Source of the DNA: Pseudomonadota bacterium
Lineage (GTDB): Bacteria; Pseudomonadota; Gammaproteobacteria; Xanthomonadales; Xanthomonadaceae
Assembly (NCBI GenBank): GCA_020161335.1
Contig: JAIUOJ010000005.1
Coordinates: 1 to 62,992, forward strand
Length of the DNA stretch: 62,992 bases
Reading direction: 5' to 3'
Under the pieces are notes generated by a model. It saw nothing but the letters and a program-made list of their open reading frames with translations. It did no database searches and was not told the origin of the DNA. A program made the position numbers and the translations under genes. Shown here piece after piece: positions 9,601-17,824 of this stretch; the stretch's first letter is position 1; every line of letters starts with the position of its first letter.

Positions 9601-9782
9601 TGCTGTCCACCGGCGCCGGCGCCGAGGTGCGCTCGGTCACCGGCATCACCGTGTTCGCCGGGATGCTCGGCGTCACCGCCTTCGGCCTGTTCCTGACCCC
9701 GGTGTTCTACGTCGCCTTGCGCAAGCTGGCCAACCGTCCGCTGGTGTCGCATGGCCCGGTGCCGGCCGCGGCGCATGATTGA
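6618..9782 (+). CDS. RND multidrug efflux inner-membrane pump (MexF-like, HAE1)
   Basis: 1054 residues from the ATG at 6618 (M-D-F-S-R-F-F-I-D-R-P-I-F), the standard start of HAE1 pumps; upstream in-frame codons lie in repeat DNA. It is the proton-driven trimeric transporter that takes drugs from the periplasm or inner membrane. TM1 is at residues 9-29 and the TM4 proton-relay pair is D410-D411 in V-V-D-D-A-I-V-V-V-E-N. Two large periplasmic porter regions and a second TM half, with G-L-A-C-K-N-A-I-L, complete the usual layout. The sequence most resembles the MexF group by motif. A 262-base gap separates it from the adaptor gene, unusually long for such operons and filled by a repeat. Confidence 0.95.
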   Translation: MDFSRFFIDRPIFAAVLSIVIFAAGLISIPLLPIGEYPEVVPPSVVVRTVYPGANPKVIAETVATPLEEAITGVEDMMYVKSVAGSDGVLQLTVTFRPGTDPDEATVKVQNRVSQALARLPEDVRRQGVTTQKQSPVFLMVVHLTSSDGRYDSLYLRNYMRLHVKDELARIPGVGDAQLFGGGDYAMRLWLDPDKVASRGLTAGDVLRAVREQNVQVSAGQLGAEPMPNGSDFLLPINAKGRLESVDEFGAIVLKSGAGGEIVRLSDVARIELAAGDYTLRARLDGKNAAAIGIFQAPGANALDIRDAVVAKMDELRPMLPPGVEIQSIYDTTIFVRDSIKSVITTLLEATLLVVLVVILFLQTWRASIIPLLAVPVSVVGTFAALYLLGYSINTLTLFGLVLAIGIVVDDAIVVVENVERHIEAGQTPLEAAHLAMREVSGPIIAIALVLCAVFVPMAFLTGVTGQFYKQFAVTIAISTVISAINSLTLSPALAAKLLRPHGAEKDAPSRLIDRLFGWLFRPFNRFFKRSSQRYEHAVSRSLGRRGAVFVVYLVLLAGAALMFRTVPAGFIPVQDKLYLIAGVKMPEGASIERTDAVLRRMAAIAKEVEGVESEVAFPGLNPLQFTNTPNNGVVFFTLKPFSERARSAEAITAELNQKFASIQEGFTFAFMPPPIQGLGNGSGWSLFVEDRTRLGYGELQSAVQAFQGAAVQTPGLGYPITSYQANVPQLDAEVDRVKAKAQGVPLTDLFETLQVYLGSAYVNDFNMFGRTWQVIAQADGPFRDDVEDIANLHTRNAAGDMVPIGAMVDVRQTYGPDPVIRFNGYPAADLLGEADPRVLSSGEAMAQVTELAQQVLPTGMGIGWSDLSFQQATQGKAALVVFPLAVLLAFLVLAALYESWTLPLAVILIVPMTLLAALFGVWLTGGDNNVFVQVGLVVLMGLACKNAILIVEFARELELQGKGIVESALEACRLRLRPIVMTSVAFIAGTVPLVLSTGAGAEVRSVTGITVFAGMLGVTAFGLFLTPVFYVALRKLANRPLVSHGPVPAAAHD

Positions 9783-9843
9783 CCCATCCCGCCGGGGACG
9801 CGCCCTGTGATCCCCGGCATCCCCTGAAACAAAGGACAACGAC

Positions 9844-10593
9844 ATGAACTCCGCATCGAAGATCGCGCTGGTCACCGGCGCCACCCGTGGCATCGGTTTC
9901 GAGACCGTGAAGCAGCTGGCCGAGAACGGCGTGCACGTGCTGCTGGCCGGCCGCAACCGCGAGCGCGCGGTCGAGGCCGCGCTGACGCTTCAGGCGCAGG
10001 GCCTGCCGGTCGAAGCGATCGTGCTCGACGTGACCGACCCCGCCACCATCGCCGCCGCCGCGCAGGAGATCGAACAGCGCCACGGCCGGCTCGACATCCT
10101 GGTCAACAACGCCGGCATCATCGCCGACGACGCCACCAAGGGCGTGTCCGGCCAGTCGCTCGACACCTGGCGCAAGACCTTCGACACCAACCTGTTCGGC
10201 GTGATCGAGACCACGCAGGCGCTGTTGCCGCTGCTGCGCAAGTCCGCGGCGGGTCGCATCGTGAACGTGTCCAGCCTGCTCGGCTCCCTGTCCGAACACC
10301 AGAACCCGGCATCCTTCATCTACGCGTTCAAGGGCGTGCCGTCCTACAACGTCTCCAAGAGCGCGGTGAACGCATGGACGATCCACCTGGCGCACGAGCT
10401 GAAGGACAGCGGCATCAAGGTCAACACGCTGCACCCGGGCTACGTGCAGACCGAGATGAACAAGTCCGGCGACGAGCAGCGCGGCGAGCTGTCCGTGCCC
10501 GAGGGCGCGCGCACCAGCGTGCGCCTGGCGCTGATCGACGACGACGGCCCCACCGGCGGCTTCTTCTACTTCGACCAGGCGCTGCCGTGGTGA
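9844..10593 (+). CDS. SDR-family oxidoreductase embedded in efflux operon
   Basis: 249-residue classical short-chain dehydrogenase. T-G-A-T-R-G-I-G-F at residues 12-20 binds NAD(P), N-N-A-G marks the central strand, and S with Y-N-V-S-K form the catalytic Ser/Tyr/Lys set. The C-terminal end G-F-F-Y-F-D matches plant-type carbonyl reductase-like bacterial SDRs. A good ribosome site (AAAGGA) precedes the ATG. It lies between the RND pump and the outer-membrane factor, whose ATG overlaps this stop by one base (TGATG). The pairing suggests reduction of electrophilic or carbonyl substrates alongside export; the substrate is unknown. Confidence 0.93.
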   Translation: MNSASKIALVTGATRGIGFETVKQLAENGVHVLLAGRNRERAVEAALTLQAQGLPVEAIVLDVTDPATIAAAAQEIEQRHGRLDILVNNAGIIADDATKGVSGQSLDTWRKTFDTNLFGVIETTQALLPLLRKSAAGRIVNVSSLLGSLSEHQNPASFIYAFKGVPSYNVSKSAVNAWTIHLAHELKDSGIKVNTLHPGYVQTEMNKSGDEQRGELSVPEGARTSVRLALIDDDGPTGGFFYFDQALPW

Positions 10594-12041
10594 TGCGCTT
10601 CGCCACGACGCTGCTGGCGACGGCGCTGGTGACGGCGTGCGCGGTCGGGCCCGACCACGTGCGCCCGTCGATGGCGGTGCCGGCGACATTCTCGTCGGTG
10701 TCGGCGTTGCCGCCGCAGGCGACGGCGGCCGAAGCCCCGACAATCGACGACGCCTTCCTGCAGGGGCTGGGCGACCCGCAGTTGACCCTGCTGGTCGACG
10801 AGGCTCTGCAGGCCAACCACGACCTGCGCATCGCGCTGGCGCGCTACGACCGCGCCAACGCCCTGTTGCGCGGTGCGCGTTTCGACGCATTGCCGGCGAT
10901 CACCGCACAGGCCGAAGCGGCGGACGTGCGCCGCAGCGCCGACCAGGCACCGGGCACCGCGCGTGGAGCGCGCGATGGCGAGCAGTGGAGTGCCGGCATC
11001 GTCGCCGGCTGGGAGCTCGACCTGTTCGGCCGCGTGCGTCGCGGCATCGAGGCCGGCCGCGCGGAGACCGCCGCCAGTGCCGCCGACCTGCGCGCGCTGC
11101 AGGTCGCGATCGCCGGCGAGGTTGCGCGCACCTACGTCGACCTGCGCGGCACGCAGGAACGCCTGCGCGTGGCCCGTGCCAACCGGGACAACCAGCAGCG
11201 CACGCTCGACCTGGTGCAGGCGCGCCTCGATGCCGGCGCCGGCACCGACTTCGATACCGCCCGCGCGCGTGCGCAGCTCGACACCACCGCATCGCGCATC
11301 CCGGCGCTGGACGCGCGCCAGCAGGTGGCGATGCACCGCCTCGCCGTGCTGGTCGGGCGCGATCCGACCGCCCTGGTCGACGCGCTGGCGGCGCAGGCGC
11401 CGCTGCCCGCGCTGCCGCCGCGCATCGATGCCGGCACGCCCGGCGAGCTGCTGCGCGACAGGCCCGACATCGCCGCTGCCGAAGCACGCCTGCATGCGGC
11501 CACGGCCCGCATCGGCGTGGCCACCGCCGACCTGTATCCGCGCTTCACGCTCGGCGGCCTGGTCGGCAGCCAGGCGATCGCCGGCAACGCCTTGTTCGAG
11601 CGCGACAGCGAAACGCGCATCGTTGCGCTCGGCATCGACTGGTCGTTCCTCGACGCCGGTCGCGTGCGTGCGCGCATCGCGGCCGCCAATGCCGATGCCG
11701 AAGGCGAACTGGCGCGCTACCAGCAGGTGGTGCTGCTGGCGCTGGAGGAGACCGAGAACGCGCTGGTCGGGCATTCGCGCGCGCGGGTGGAGGATGCGCA
11801 CCTCGAACGCGCCGCACTCGACGCCGCGCAGGCCGCGCGGCTGGCGCGCACGCGCTTCGAGGCCGGCGCCTCGGGGTTGCTCGAGGTGCTCGACGCCGAG
11901 CGCGTGCAGCTGCAGGCGCAGGACGCCTTCGCCGAGGGCCGTACCCGCAGCGTCGCCAGCGCGGTCGCACTGTACAAGGCGCTGGCCGGCGGCTGGCCGC
12001 AGGTGCTGCCCGAGCGCGAGCGGATCGCCGGGCGGCGTTGA
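10593..12041 (+). CDS. Outer-membrane efflux factor (OprM/OprN/NodT family)
   Basis: 482 residues, the TolC-like outer-membrane channel of the tripartite pump. The signal peptide ends in a lipobox (L-V-T-A-C), followed by A-V-G-P-D-H typical of the NodT lipoprotein group (usual form C-x-x-G-P-x-Y). The two repeated helical halves are visible (about 50-250 and 260-470), with [12 protein letters not shown] and T-E-N-A-L near the expected places. The start overlaps the SDR stop. A palindromic GC hairpin just after the stop may end the transcript. Confidence 0.93.
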   Translation: MRFATTLLATALVTACAVGPDHVRPSMAVPATFSSVSALPPQATAAEAPTIDDAFLQGLGDPQLTLLVDEALQANHDLRIALARYDRANALLRGARFDALPAITAQAEAADVRRSADQAPGTARGARDGEQWSAGIVAGWELDLFGRVRRGIEAGRAETAASAADLRALQVAIAGEVARTYVDLRGTQERLRVARANRDNQQRTLDLVQARLDAGAGTDFDTARARAQLDTTASRIPALDARQQVAMHRLAVLVGRDPTALVDALAAQAPLPALPPRIDAGTPGELLRDRPDIAAAEARLHAATARIGVATADLYPRFTLGGLVGSQAIAGNALFERDSETRIVALGIDWSFLDAGRVRARIAAANADAEGELARYQQVVLLALEETENALVGHSRARVEDAHLERAALDAAQAARLARTRFEAGASGLLEVLDAERVQLQAQDAFAEGRTRSVASAVALYKALAGGWPQVLPERERIAGRR

Positions 12042-12054
12042 GCGCAAACCCAGT

Positions 12055-12079
12055 CCTTCCCCCGCTTGCGGGGGGAAGG
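12055..12079 (+). terminator. GC-rich hairpin after the efflux operon
   Basis: CCTTCCCCC-GC-TT-GC-GGGGGGAAGG is an almost perfect inverted repeat starting 13 bases past the outer-membrane factor stop. There is no T-run after it, so it may be a weak terminator or an mRNA-protecting hairpin rather than a classical intrinsic terminator. Confidence 0.45.
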
Positions 12080-12133
12080 TGCCGAAGGCGGATGCGGGCG
12101 CACCAAAGGCGCGCGCCGGATCAACCCTGCCGC

Positions 12134-12205
12134 GGCCCTCGCCCGCAGGCGGGGCCGGGGCAACGGCAGGTGCGGCGCGGCGTCTTCCGCCTGCGGGCGA
12201 GGGCC
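12134..12205. repeat. Long inverted repeat, 19-bp perfect arms
   Basis: Arm 12134-12152 (GGCCCTCGCCCGCAGGCGG) is exactly complementary to 12187-12205, with 34 bases between. Together with the hairpin at 12055 it fills the 218-base gap between the efflux operon and folE. It resembles the scattered palindromic units common between genes in this bacterial group. It ends 54 bases upstream of the folE start, so it may also affect folE translation. Confidence 0.7.
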
Positions 12206-12259
12206 GGGGCGGGGCCCGCGCTACCATAGGCAGCCCGATCCCGCAGGCAGGCCCCGGAC

Positions 12260-12865
12260 GTGAGCAATCAAGACGACGCACGCAACGGCGTTCCGCGCGC
12301 GCAGGCGGAAGACGCCGTGCGCACGCTGCTGCGCTGGGCCGGCGAGGATCCCGGGCGCGAGGGCCTGCTCGACACGCCCAAGCGCGTGGTCAACGCCTAT
12401 ACCGAATGGTTCAGCGGCTACGCGCTCGATGCCGACGAATACCTCGAGCGCACCTTCAAGGAGGTCGCCGGCTACGACGAGATGATCGTGCTGCGCGACA
12501 TCGAGTTCGAAAGCCACTGCGAGCACCACATGGCGCCGATCATCGGCCGCGTGCACGTGGGTTACCTGCCCGACGGCAAGGTGGTGGGGATCAGCAAGCT
12601 GGCGCGCGTGGTCGAGGCCTATGCCAAGCGCTTCCAGGTGCAGGAGAAGATGACCGCGCAGATCGCCAGCTGCATCCAGCGCGCGCTGGTGCCGCACGGC
12701 GTGGGCGTGGTGGTCGACGGCAGCCACGAATGCATGACCACGCGCGGCGTGCACAAGCGCGGCGTGAGCATGATCACCTCGACCATGCTCGGCACGTTCC
12801 GCGAGGATGCGCGCACGCGCGCCGAGTTCCTGCGCTTCATCGAGACCGGCCACGGTCGTCGCTGA
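12260..12865 (+). CDS. folE: GTP cyclohydrolase I (FolE)
   Basis: 201 residues, GTG start. It catalyses GTP to 7,8-dihydroneopterin triphosphate plus formate, the first step of folate/tetrahydropterin synthesis. The zinc ligands show as C-E-H-H in E-S-H-C-E-H-H-M and the Cys of H-E-C-M-T-T-R-G. The catalytic His is in V-P-H-G-V, and G-I-S-K-L-A-R and Q-V-Q-E are also intact. Length is normal for bacterial FolE. Its TGA overlaps the ATG of ychJ by one base, so the two are co-translated. Confidence 0.96.
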   Translation: MSNQDDARNGVPRAQAEDAVRTLLRWAGEDPGREGLLDTPKRVVNAYTEWFSGYALDADEYLERTFKEVAGYDEMIVLRDIEFESHCEHHMAPIIGRVHVGYLPDGKVVGISKLARVVEAYAKRFQVQEKMTAQIASCIQRALVPHGVGVVVDGSHECMTTRGVHKRGVSMITSTMLGTFREDARTRAEFLRFIETGHGRR

Positions 12866-13248
12866 TGGCGGCGTGTCCCTGCGGCAGCGGCGGCGGCTAC
12901 GACACCTGCTGCGGGGTGCTGCACGCGGGCGGCGCGGCCGGTGACGCCGAAGCCCTGATGCGGGCGCGCTACAGCGCCTACGCGCGCGAGGACGCGGCCT
13001 ACCTGCTGCGCAGCTGGCATGCCTCGACGCGACCGGCGGACCTGTCGTTCGATGCGGCCGCCGCGGAGAAGCCGACCTGGCTGAAGCTCGAGGTATTGCG
13101 CCACGCGGTGACCGGCGACGACCGCGCCGAAGTGGAGTTCGTCGCCCGGTACCGCATCGGTGGCGGCCGCGTGGTCCGCATGCGCGAACACAGCCGTTTC
13201 GTGCGCGAACGCGGGCACTGGCTGTACCTCGACGCGGTCCAGCGATGA
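12865..13248 (+). CDS. ychJ: YchJ/UPF0225 family protein with SEC-C-type metal site
   Basis: 127 residues. It begins with C-P-C-G-S-G-x4-D-x-C-C, a SEC-C-like zinc site, followed by the NTF2-like YchJ_M fold ([10 protein letters not shown], then F-V-A-R-Y, R-x-x-H-W-L-Y-L-D). The family usually also has a second C-terminal SEC-C motif in the E. coli protein; this copy is the short form lacking it. Function is unknown. It overlaps folE upstream and the sensor kinase gene downstream by 4 bases (13245-13248). Confidence 0.9.
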   Translation: MAACPCGSGGGYDTCCGVLHAGGAAGDAEALMRARYSAYAREDAAYLLRSWHASTRPADLSFDAAAAEKPTWLKLEVLRHAVTGDDRAEVEFVARYRIGGGRVVRMREHSRFVRERGHWLYLDAVQR

Positions 13249-14777
13249 GTGGTGCCGCGCAAGGCGCGCGAGCTTCGCGGGACGTCGGCGGTGGCCTGCG
13301 CGGCCTGCCGGCCGCCTTCGCGGCGCTGGCCTTGCCGGCGGCTGCGACTGCGGCCTGCATGGCCTTCGATACGCAGGTCTCCGAGGCCGCCAAGGCACTG
13401 GCCTACCTGCTCGCGGTGATCGCCGCGGCAACGTGGCTGCCGCGCTGGGCCGGGGTGCTGGCCTCGTTGCTCGGGGTCACCGCGCTGAACTTCTTCTTCG
13501 TGCCGCCGCGGCATACGTTTGCGGTGGATGGCGTGGAGTACTGGTTCACGCTGTCGGTCCTGCTCGCGGTGTCGCTGCTGCTCAATGCGCTCGTCGGTTC
13601 GCTGCGGCGGCGGCGCGCCGAAGCGGAACGGCGCGGCCGGGATGCGATCGAGCTGGCGGCGCTGGCTTCGGTCCTGGCTCTGGAGCAGGGGCCGGATGCG
13701 ATCGCCCGCCAGGCCGTGGCGTGGTGGCGCGCGCACCGGGACGAGCGATGCGCGTTGTACCTGCAGGCGACCGGCGGCGGCGCGTTGCGGCGCATCGCCG
13801 ACGGCGAGGCGGCCCGCGACGAGGAGGGCGCGGCGCGCTGGGCGATGGAGCATCGACGCCCGCTGGGCGCCGGATGCGCCGACTGGCCTGCACTGCAGTT
13901 CTGGTGCACCCCGCTCAACGATGCCGCGCCCATCGGCGCATGGCTGGTGCCGTGGACGGCCTCGGCCGCGCCCGATGCGGCGCGCGTGCGCCAGTGGCGT
14001 GCCCTCGCGGCACTGGTCGGGCAGCGCCTCGAGCGCGCCGCGATCGCGGCCGATGCCGATGCCGCGCGCGCGCGCGCCGAAGCCGAAGCCCAGCGCAACG
14101 CGGTGCTGGCGTCCCTGTCGCACGACCTGCGCACGCCGCTGACGGTGTTGCTCGGGAACGCAAGCCTGTTGCGCGAACGGGATGCAGACCTGCTGCCGGC
14201 GCAGCGCGCGTCGCTGCTCGCAGGGCTCGAGCACGAGGCGCGCGACATGGTGGCGATGGCCGAGAACATCCTGCAGTCGGCGAGGTTCTCGTCCCCGCCC
14301 TGGCGATTGCGCACGCAATGGGAGTCGCCGGAGGAGCTGCTGGGCGCCGCGATCGCGCGCCTGCGCCGCAGATGGCCGGATGCCGCGCTCGAGGCCCGCG
14401 CGGAGCCGGGCCTGCCGCCGGTGCAGGTCGAGTCCGGACTGGTGCTGCAGGTGATGTCCAACCTCGTCGACAACGCCTTGCGCCATGGCGGCCCGGGCGT
14501 GCGGGTCGGGATCGAGGTGACGAAGCGGGACGACCGCCTGCGCATCGCGGTGCGCGACGACGGCAAGGGCCTGCCGCCGGGCGATCTGCAGCGGTTGTTC
14601 GAACCGGCCGGCAGCGCGGCCTCGCGGGACGGGACCGGCCTGGGCCTGTCGCTGTGCCGCCGGTTGGTGCAGGCGCATGGCGGCAGCATCGAGGCGCATC
14701 GCGCGGCGCCGGGCGCCGAGTTCGTGGTCGAGCTGCCGCTGGCGGCGGCCGCCCCTGCCGAAGGCGCGCCGCGATGA
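13245..14777 (+). CDS. KdpD-like sensor histidine kinase lacking the KdpD/Usp N-terminus
   Basis: 510 residues. Four hydrophobic helices with the DUF4118 signature ([12 protein letters not shown]) occupy about residues 25-115. A GAF-like linker follows, then the HisKA box S-H-D-L-R-T-P-L with His293, and HATPase motifs [15 protein letters not shown] and G-L-G-L-S-L. Full KdpD (about 890 residues) has an extra cytosolic KdpD plus universal-stress domain at the front, absent here. The stop overlaps the response regulator start (ATGA). A potassium or osmotic sensor feeding the next two genes is the likely role. Confidence 0.9.
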   Translation: MSGAAQGARASRDVGGGLRGLPAAFAALALPAAATAACMAFDTQVSEAAKALAYLLAVIAAATWLPRWAGVLASLLGVTALNFFFVPPRHTFAVDGVEYWFTLSVLLAVSLLLNALVGSLRRRRAEAERRGRDAIELAALASVLALEQGPDAIARQAVAWWRAHRDERCALYLQATGGGALRRIADGEAARDEEGAARWAMEHRRPLGAGCADWPALQFWCTPLNDAAPIGAWLVPWTASAAPDAARVRQWRALAALVGQRLERAAIAADADAARARAEAEAQRNAVLASLSHDLRTPLTVLLGNASLLRERDADLLPAQRASLLAGLEHEARDMVAMAENILQSARFSSPPWRLRTQWESPEELLGAAIARLRRRWPDAALEARAEPGLPPVQVESGLVLQVMSNLVDNALRHGGPGVRVGIEVTKRDDRLRIAVRDDGKGLPPGDLQRLFEPAGSAASRDGTGLGLSLCRRLVQAHGGSIEAHRAAPGAEFVVELPLAAAAPAEGAPR

Positions 14778-15481
14778 GGGGCGAGGCGATCCTGCTGGTC
14801 GAGGACGATCCGGGCGTGGTGCAGTTCGTCTCGGCCACGTTGTCGGCCCAGGGCTACCGGCCGCTGCATGCCGGCGGCATCGAGGAGGGCTGGGCGCGGC
14901 TGGGCGCGAACCCCGAGCCGCAGGCACCGCGCCTGGTGGTCCTCGACCTCGGGCTGCCGGACGGTGACGGCGTGGCGCTGGTGTCGCGACTGCGCGCCGA
15001 CCCGCGCTTCGCGGCGCTGCCGGTGCTGGTGCTGTCCGCCCGCCACGACGAGGACCAGAAGATCGCCGCGCTCGACGCGGGCGCCGACGACTACCTGACC
15101 AAGCCGTTCTCGGCAGGCGAGCTGCTGGCGCGGATGCGCGCCATGTTGCGGCGTGCGGCGCTGGTGCCGGCACCCGCGCGGGTGCTGCGCGTCGGCGCGC
15201 TCGACATCGACCTGGACCGGCGCGAGGTGAAGCGCGACGGCCAGCCCGTGCGGCTGACGCCGATCGAGTACCGGCTGCTGGCCTGCCTCGCGTCCCGCCC
15301 GGGCCACGTGGTGACCCATCGCCAGCTGCTGTCGACGGTCTGGGGCGCGGAGCAGATCGACCAGCTGCACTACCTGCGCATCTACATGGGCCACCTGCGC
15401 GCCAAGCTCGAGGACAACCCGGCCGAGCCGCGCCACCTGCTGACCGAGCTGGGCGTGGGCTACCGGCTCGCCGACGAGTAG
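14774..15481 (+). CDS. KdpE-like OmpR-family response regulator
   Basis: 235 residues. The receiver domain (1-120) has acidic pair E-D-D, phospho-acceptor Asp58 in V-V-L-D-L-G-L-P-D-G-D-G, and the conserved Lys in Y-L-T-K-P-F. The C-terminal winged helix (about 130-230) shows L-T-P-I-E-Y-R-L-L and V-W-G, then a recognition helix Y-L-R-I-Y-M-G-H-L-R-A-K-L-E as in KdpE. It is translationally coupled to the kinase gene and is followed 115 bases later by kup, not by kdpFABC. Confidence 0.93.
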   Translation: MRGEAILLVEDDPGVVQFVSATLSAQGYRPLHAGGIEEGWARLGANPEPQAPRLVVLDLGLPDGDGVALVSRLRADPRFAALPVLVLSARHDEDQKIAALDAGADDYLTKPFSAGELLARMRAMLRRAALVPAPARVLRVGALDIDLDRREVKRDGQPVRLTPIEYRLLACLASRPGHVVTHRQLLSTVWGAEQIDQLHYLRIYMGHLRAKLEDNPAEPRHLLTELGVGYRLADE

Positions 15482-15546
15482 GCGAAACCGGGTCGCTGGC
15501 GGTGGCCGCCGCCCGCCAGGCGCGTGCCTCCTTCTATATGCGTTTT

Positions 15547-15566
15547 TTATCCGCCTGCGCGGATAA
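15547..15566. promoter_or_regulatory. Palindrome upstream of kup
   Basis: TTATCCGC-CTGC-GCGGATAA is a perfect 8-bp-arm inverted repeat preceded by a T-run (15543-15548) and a TATATG box (15535-15540). It lies 31 bases before the kup ATG. It could be an operator, possibly for the adjacent KdpE-like regulator, or an RNA hairpin in the kup leader; no U-run follows, so it is not a normal terminator. Confidence 0.4.
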
Positions 15567-15596
15567 AGCCGGCCTCTCCACCACCGGTTCGCGTCC

Positions 15597-17483
15597 ATGA
15601 CGGCCTCCACCCCCCGCAGAAGCACGACGGGCGCCCTCGCGCTGGCGGCCCTTGGCGTGGTGTACGGAGACATCGGCACCAGTCCGCTGTACGCGGTCAA
15701 GGAAACCTTCTCGCCCTCCACCGGCGCGGTGCCGCTGTCGCCGGAGAACGTCGTCGGCGCGACCTCGGCGCTGTTCTGGCTGATCATGCTGGTGGTCAGC
15801 CTCAAGTACGTCACCCTGGTCCTGCGGGCCGACAACCGGGGCGAAGGCGGGGTCATGGCGCTGCTCGCGCTGGTGCGCGACACCATGGCGAGCCGCCCGC
15901 GCCTGCAGCACGCGCTGGTGGTGCTGGGCATCTTCGGTGCCTGCCTGTTCTACGGTGACAGCGTATTGACCCCCGCGATCTCGGTGATGAGCGCGGTCGA
16001 GGGCATCGGCGTCGTGGCGCCGGGCCTGGAGCGCTGGGTCTTGCCGGTTTCGCTGGGCGTCCTGGCCGGCCTGTTCCTGCTGCAGCGGCGCGGCACCGCC
16101 GCCGTGGGGCGCTGGTTCGGGCCGGCGGTGGTGGTGTGGTTCGTGATGCTCGCGCTGGTCGGTGCGTGGCAGGTCGCGCAGGCGCCGCAGATCCTGCTCG
16201 CGCTGGATCCGCGACAGGCGCTGGCCTTCATGCTCGCGCGCGGACCGGGGGTCTTCCTCGCCGTCGGCGCACTGGTGCTGGCCGTCACCGGCGCCGAGGC
16301 GCTGTATGCGGACATGGGCCACTTCGGCCGCCGCGCGATCCGCCTGGCCTGGACCGGACTGGTCCTGCCCGCGCTCGCACTCAACTACCTCGGGCAGGGC
16401 GCCCTGTTGCTGCGCGTCCCGGAGGCTGTGGCCAATCCCTTCTACCGCATGTTCCCCGAACCGTTGCTCGCGCCGGCGGTGGCGGTGGCCACCGTCGCCA
16501 CGGTGATCGCTTCGCAGGCGGTGATTTCCGGCGCCTATTCGCTCACCCGCCAGGCGATCCAGCTCGGGTACCTGCCGCGCATGCGCATCCTGCACACCTC
16601 GGCAAGCGAGCAGGGGCAGATCTACATCCCGGCGGTGAACTGGCTGCTGCTGGGGGCGGTGGTGCTGACCTGCGTCGGCTTCGGCAGCTCCTCGGCGATG
16701 GCGGCGGCCTACGGCATCGCGGTGACACTCACGATGCTGATCACCACGGTGCTCACCTATTTCGTGGTGCGCTATCGCTGGGGCATGCCCGGCTGGCTGG
16801 CGACCATCGCGACCGTCGGCTTCCTGCTGCTGGACGCCTTGCTGGTGGCGGCGTGCCTGACCAAGTTCATGCACGGGGGCTGGTTCCCGGTCGCGCTGGC
16901 GCTGGTCGTGCTGGTGCTGATGCTGACCTGGTCGCGCGGACGCGACCTGCTCCTGCTCGGCATGCGCGATTCGCAGCCGGAACTCGCCGCGTTCGCGCCC
17001 CTGCTGGCGGCGGATGCCGGCCTGGCGCGCGTGCCGCGCACGGCGGTGTACCTCGCTGCCGAGCCGGGCATCGTGCCGCAGGCGTGGCTGCACAACCTCA
17101 AGCACAACGGCGTGCTGCACGCACGCAACCTGGTGGTGACCGTGCGCTTCCACGACGCCCCGGTGGTGGCGCCCGCGCAGCGGATCGAGGTCGTGCAGGT
17201 CTCGGCAGGTGCGTGGCAGGTCGTGCTGCACTTCGGCTTCATGGAGCGACCGGACGTGCCTGCGGCCCTCGAAGGACTGGCCGGGCACGGGATCGCCATC
17301 GATCCGTTTGCCACGTCGTACTTCCTCAGTCGCGAGACGGTGGTGCCGGCGGCGACCTCCGGCATGGTGCGCTGGCGACAGCGCCTGTTCGGCGCGATGT
17401 CGCGCAATGCGGGGCGCGCCGCGGACTTCTTCCGCATTCCGCACAACGCGGTGATCGAGCTGGGCACGCGGGTGCAGGTGTAG
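15597..17483 (+). CDS. kup: Low-affinity potassium uptake protein Kup
   Basis: 628 residues, the length of E. coli Kup/TrkD (622). The N-terminus carries the family hallmark [15 protein letters not shown]. About 12 transmembrane helices run to residue 450, including D-N-R-G-E-G-G and [11 protein letters not shown] cytosolic C-terminal domain ends with a motif like S-Y-F-L-S-R-E. It imports K+ with H+. Position just after a KdpDE-like pair suggests the potassium-sensing system drives a Kup carrier here. Confidence 0.96.
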   Translation: MTASTPRRSTTGALALAALGVVYGDIGTSPLYAVKETFSPSTGAVPLSPENVVGATSALFWLIMLVVSLKYVTLVLRADNRGEGGVMALLALVRDTMASRPRLQHALVVLGIFGACLFYGDSVLTPAISVMSAVEGIGVVAPGLERWVLPVSLGVLAGLFLLQRRGTAAVGRWFGPAVVVWFVMLALVGAWQVAQAPQILLALDPRQALAFMLARGPGVFLAVGALVLAVTGAEALYADMGHFGRRAIRLAWTGLVLPALALNYLGQGALLLRVPEAVANPFYRMFPEPLLAPAVAVATVATVIASQAVISGAYSLTRQAIQLGYLPRMRILHTSASEQGQIYIPAVNWLLLGAVVLTCVGFGSSSAMAAAYGIAVTLTMLITTVLTYFVVRYRWGMPGWLATIATVGFLLLDALLVAACLTKFMHGGWFPVALALVVLVLMLTWSRGRDLLLLGMRDSQPELAAFAPLLAADAGLARVPRTAVYLAAEPGIVPQAWLHNLKHNGVLHARNLVVTVRFHDAPVVAPAQRIEVVQVSAGAWQVVLHFGFMERPDVPAALEGLAGHGIAIDPFATSYFLSRETVVPAATSGMVRWRQRLFGAMSRNAGRAADFFRIPHNAVIELGTRVQV

Positions 17484-17485
17484 CG

Positions 17486-17713
17486 ATGGCATCGGTGTCG
17501 CGTCGGCGGCCGGCCCCCGTCGCGCCCGGCTGCGCCTGGACCGACTTCGGCAATGGCGCCGGCTTGCTGCACTGGACTGCGGGCGCGCCGCCGGTCGGCG
17601 CCGGCACGTTGCCGGGCGACGGCTGGCGGGTGGTGGCGCAGGCGACGTCGCGCAATGGCCGGCAGGGCGTGTGGATGCTGCGCTGGCAGGCGGATGGCGC
17701 CGATAGGCACTGA
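17486..17713 (+). CDS. Small hypothetical protein after kup
   Basis: 75 residues, ATG two bases after the kup stop. It is rich in Gly, Ala and Trp (C-A-W-T-D-F-G-N-G-A-G-L-L-H-W) and has no signal peptide or membrane helix. The short spacing supports real translation, but the high GC makes chance open frames common, so it may be spurious. No family recognised. Confidence 0.4.
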   Translation: MASVSRRRPAPVAPGCAWTDFGNGAGLLHWTAGAPPVGAGTLPGDGWRVVAQATSRNGRQGVWMLRWQADGADRH

Positions 17714-17824
17714 GACGCGTCCCCGGCGCCGCGCCTGCCTGCCCGCCGCGTTGCGGCGCGATTCAACCGGACCCCCGGGACCCCGGGCTATGCTCCACCC
17801 GATCCCGCCACGCATGTCCGCCGC

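Noticed and set aside
6243-9956. A 1237-codon minus-strand frame opposite the RND pump
   Set aside because: Antisense to an intact pump; repetitive basic composition and no domains.
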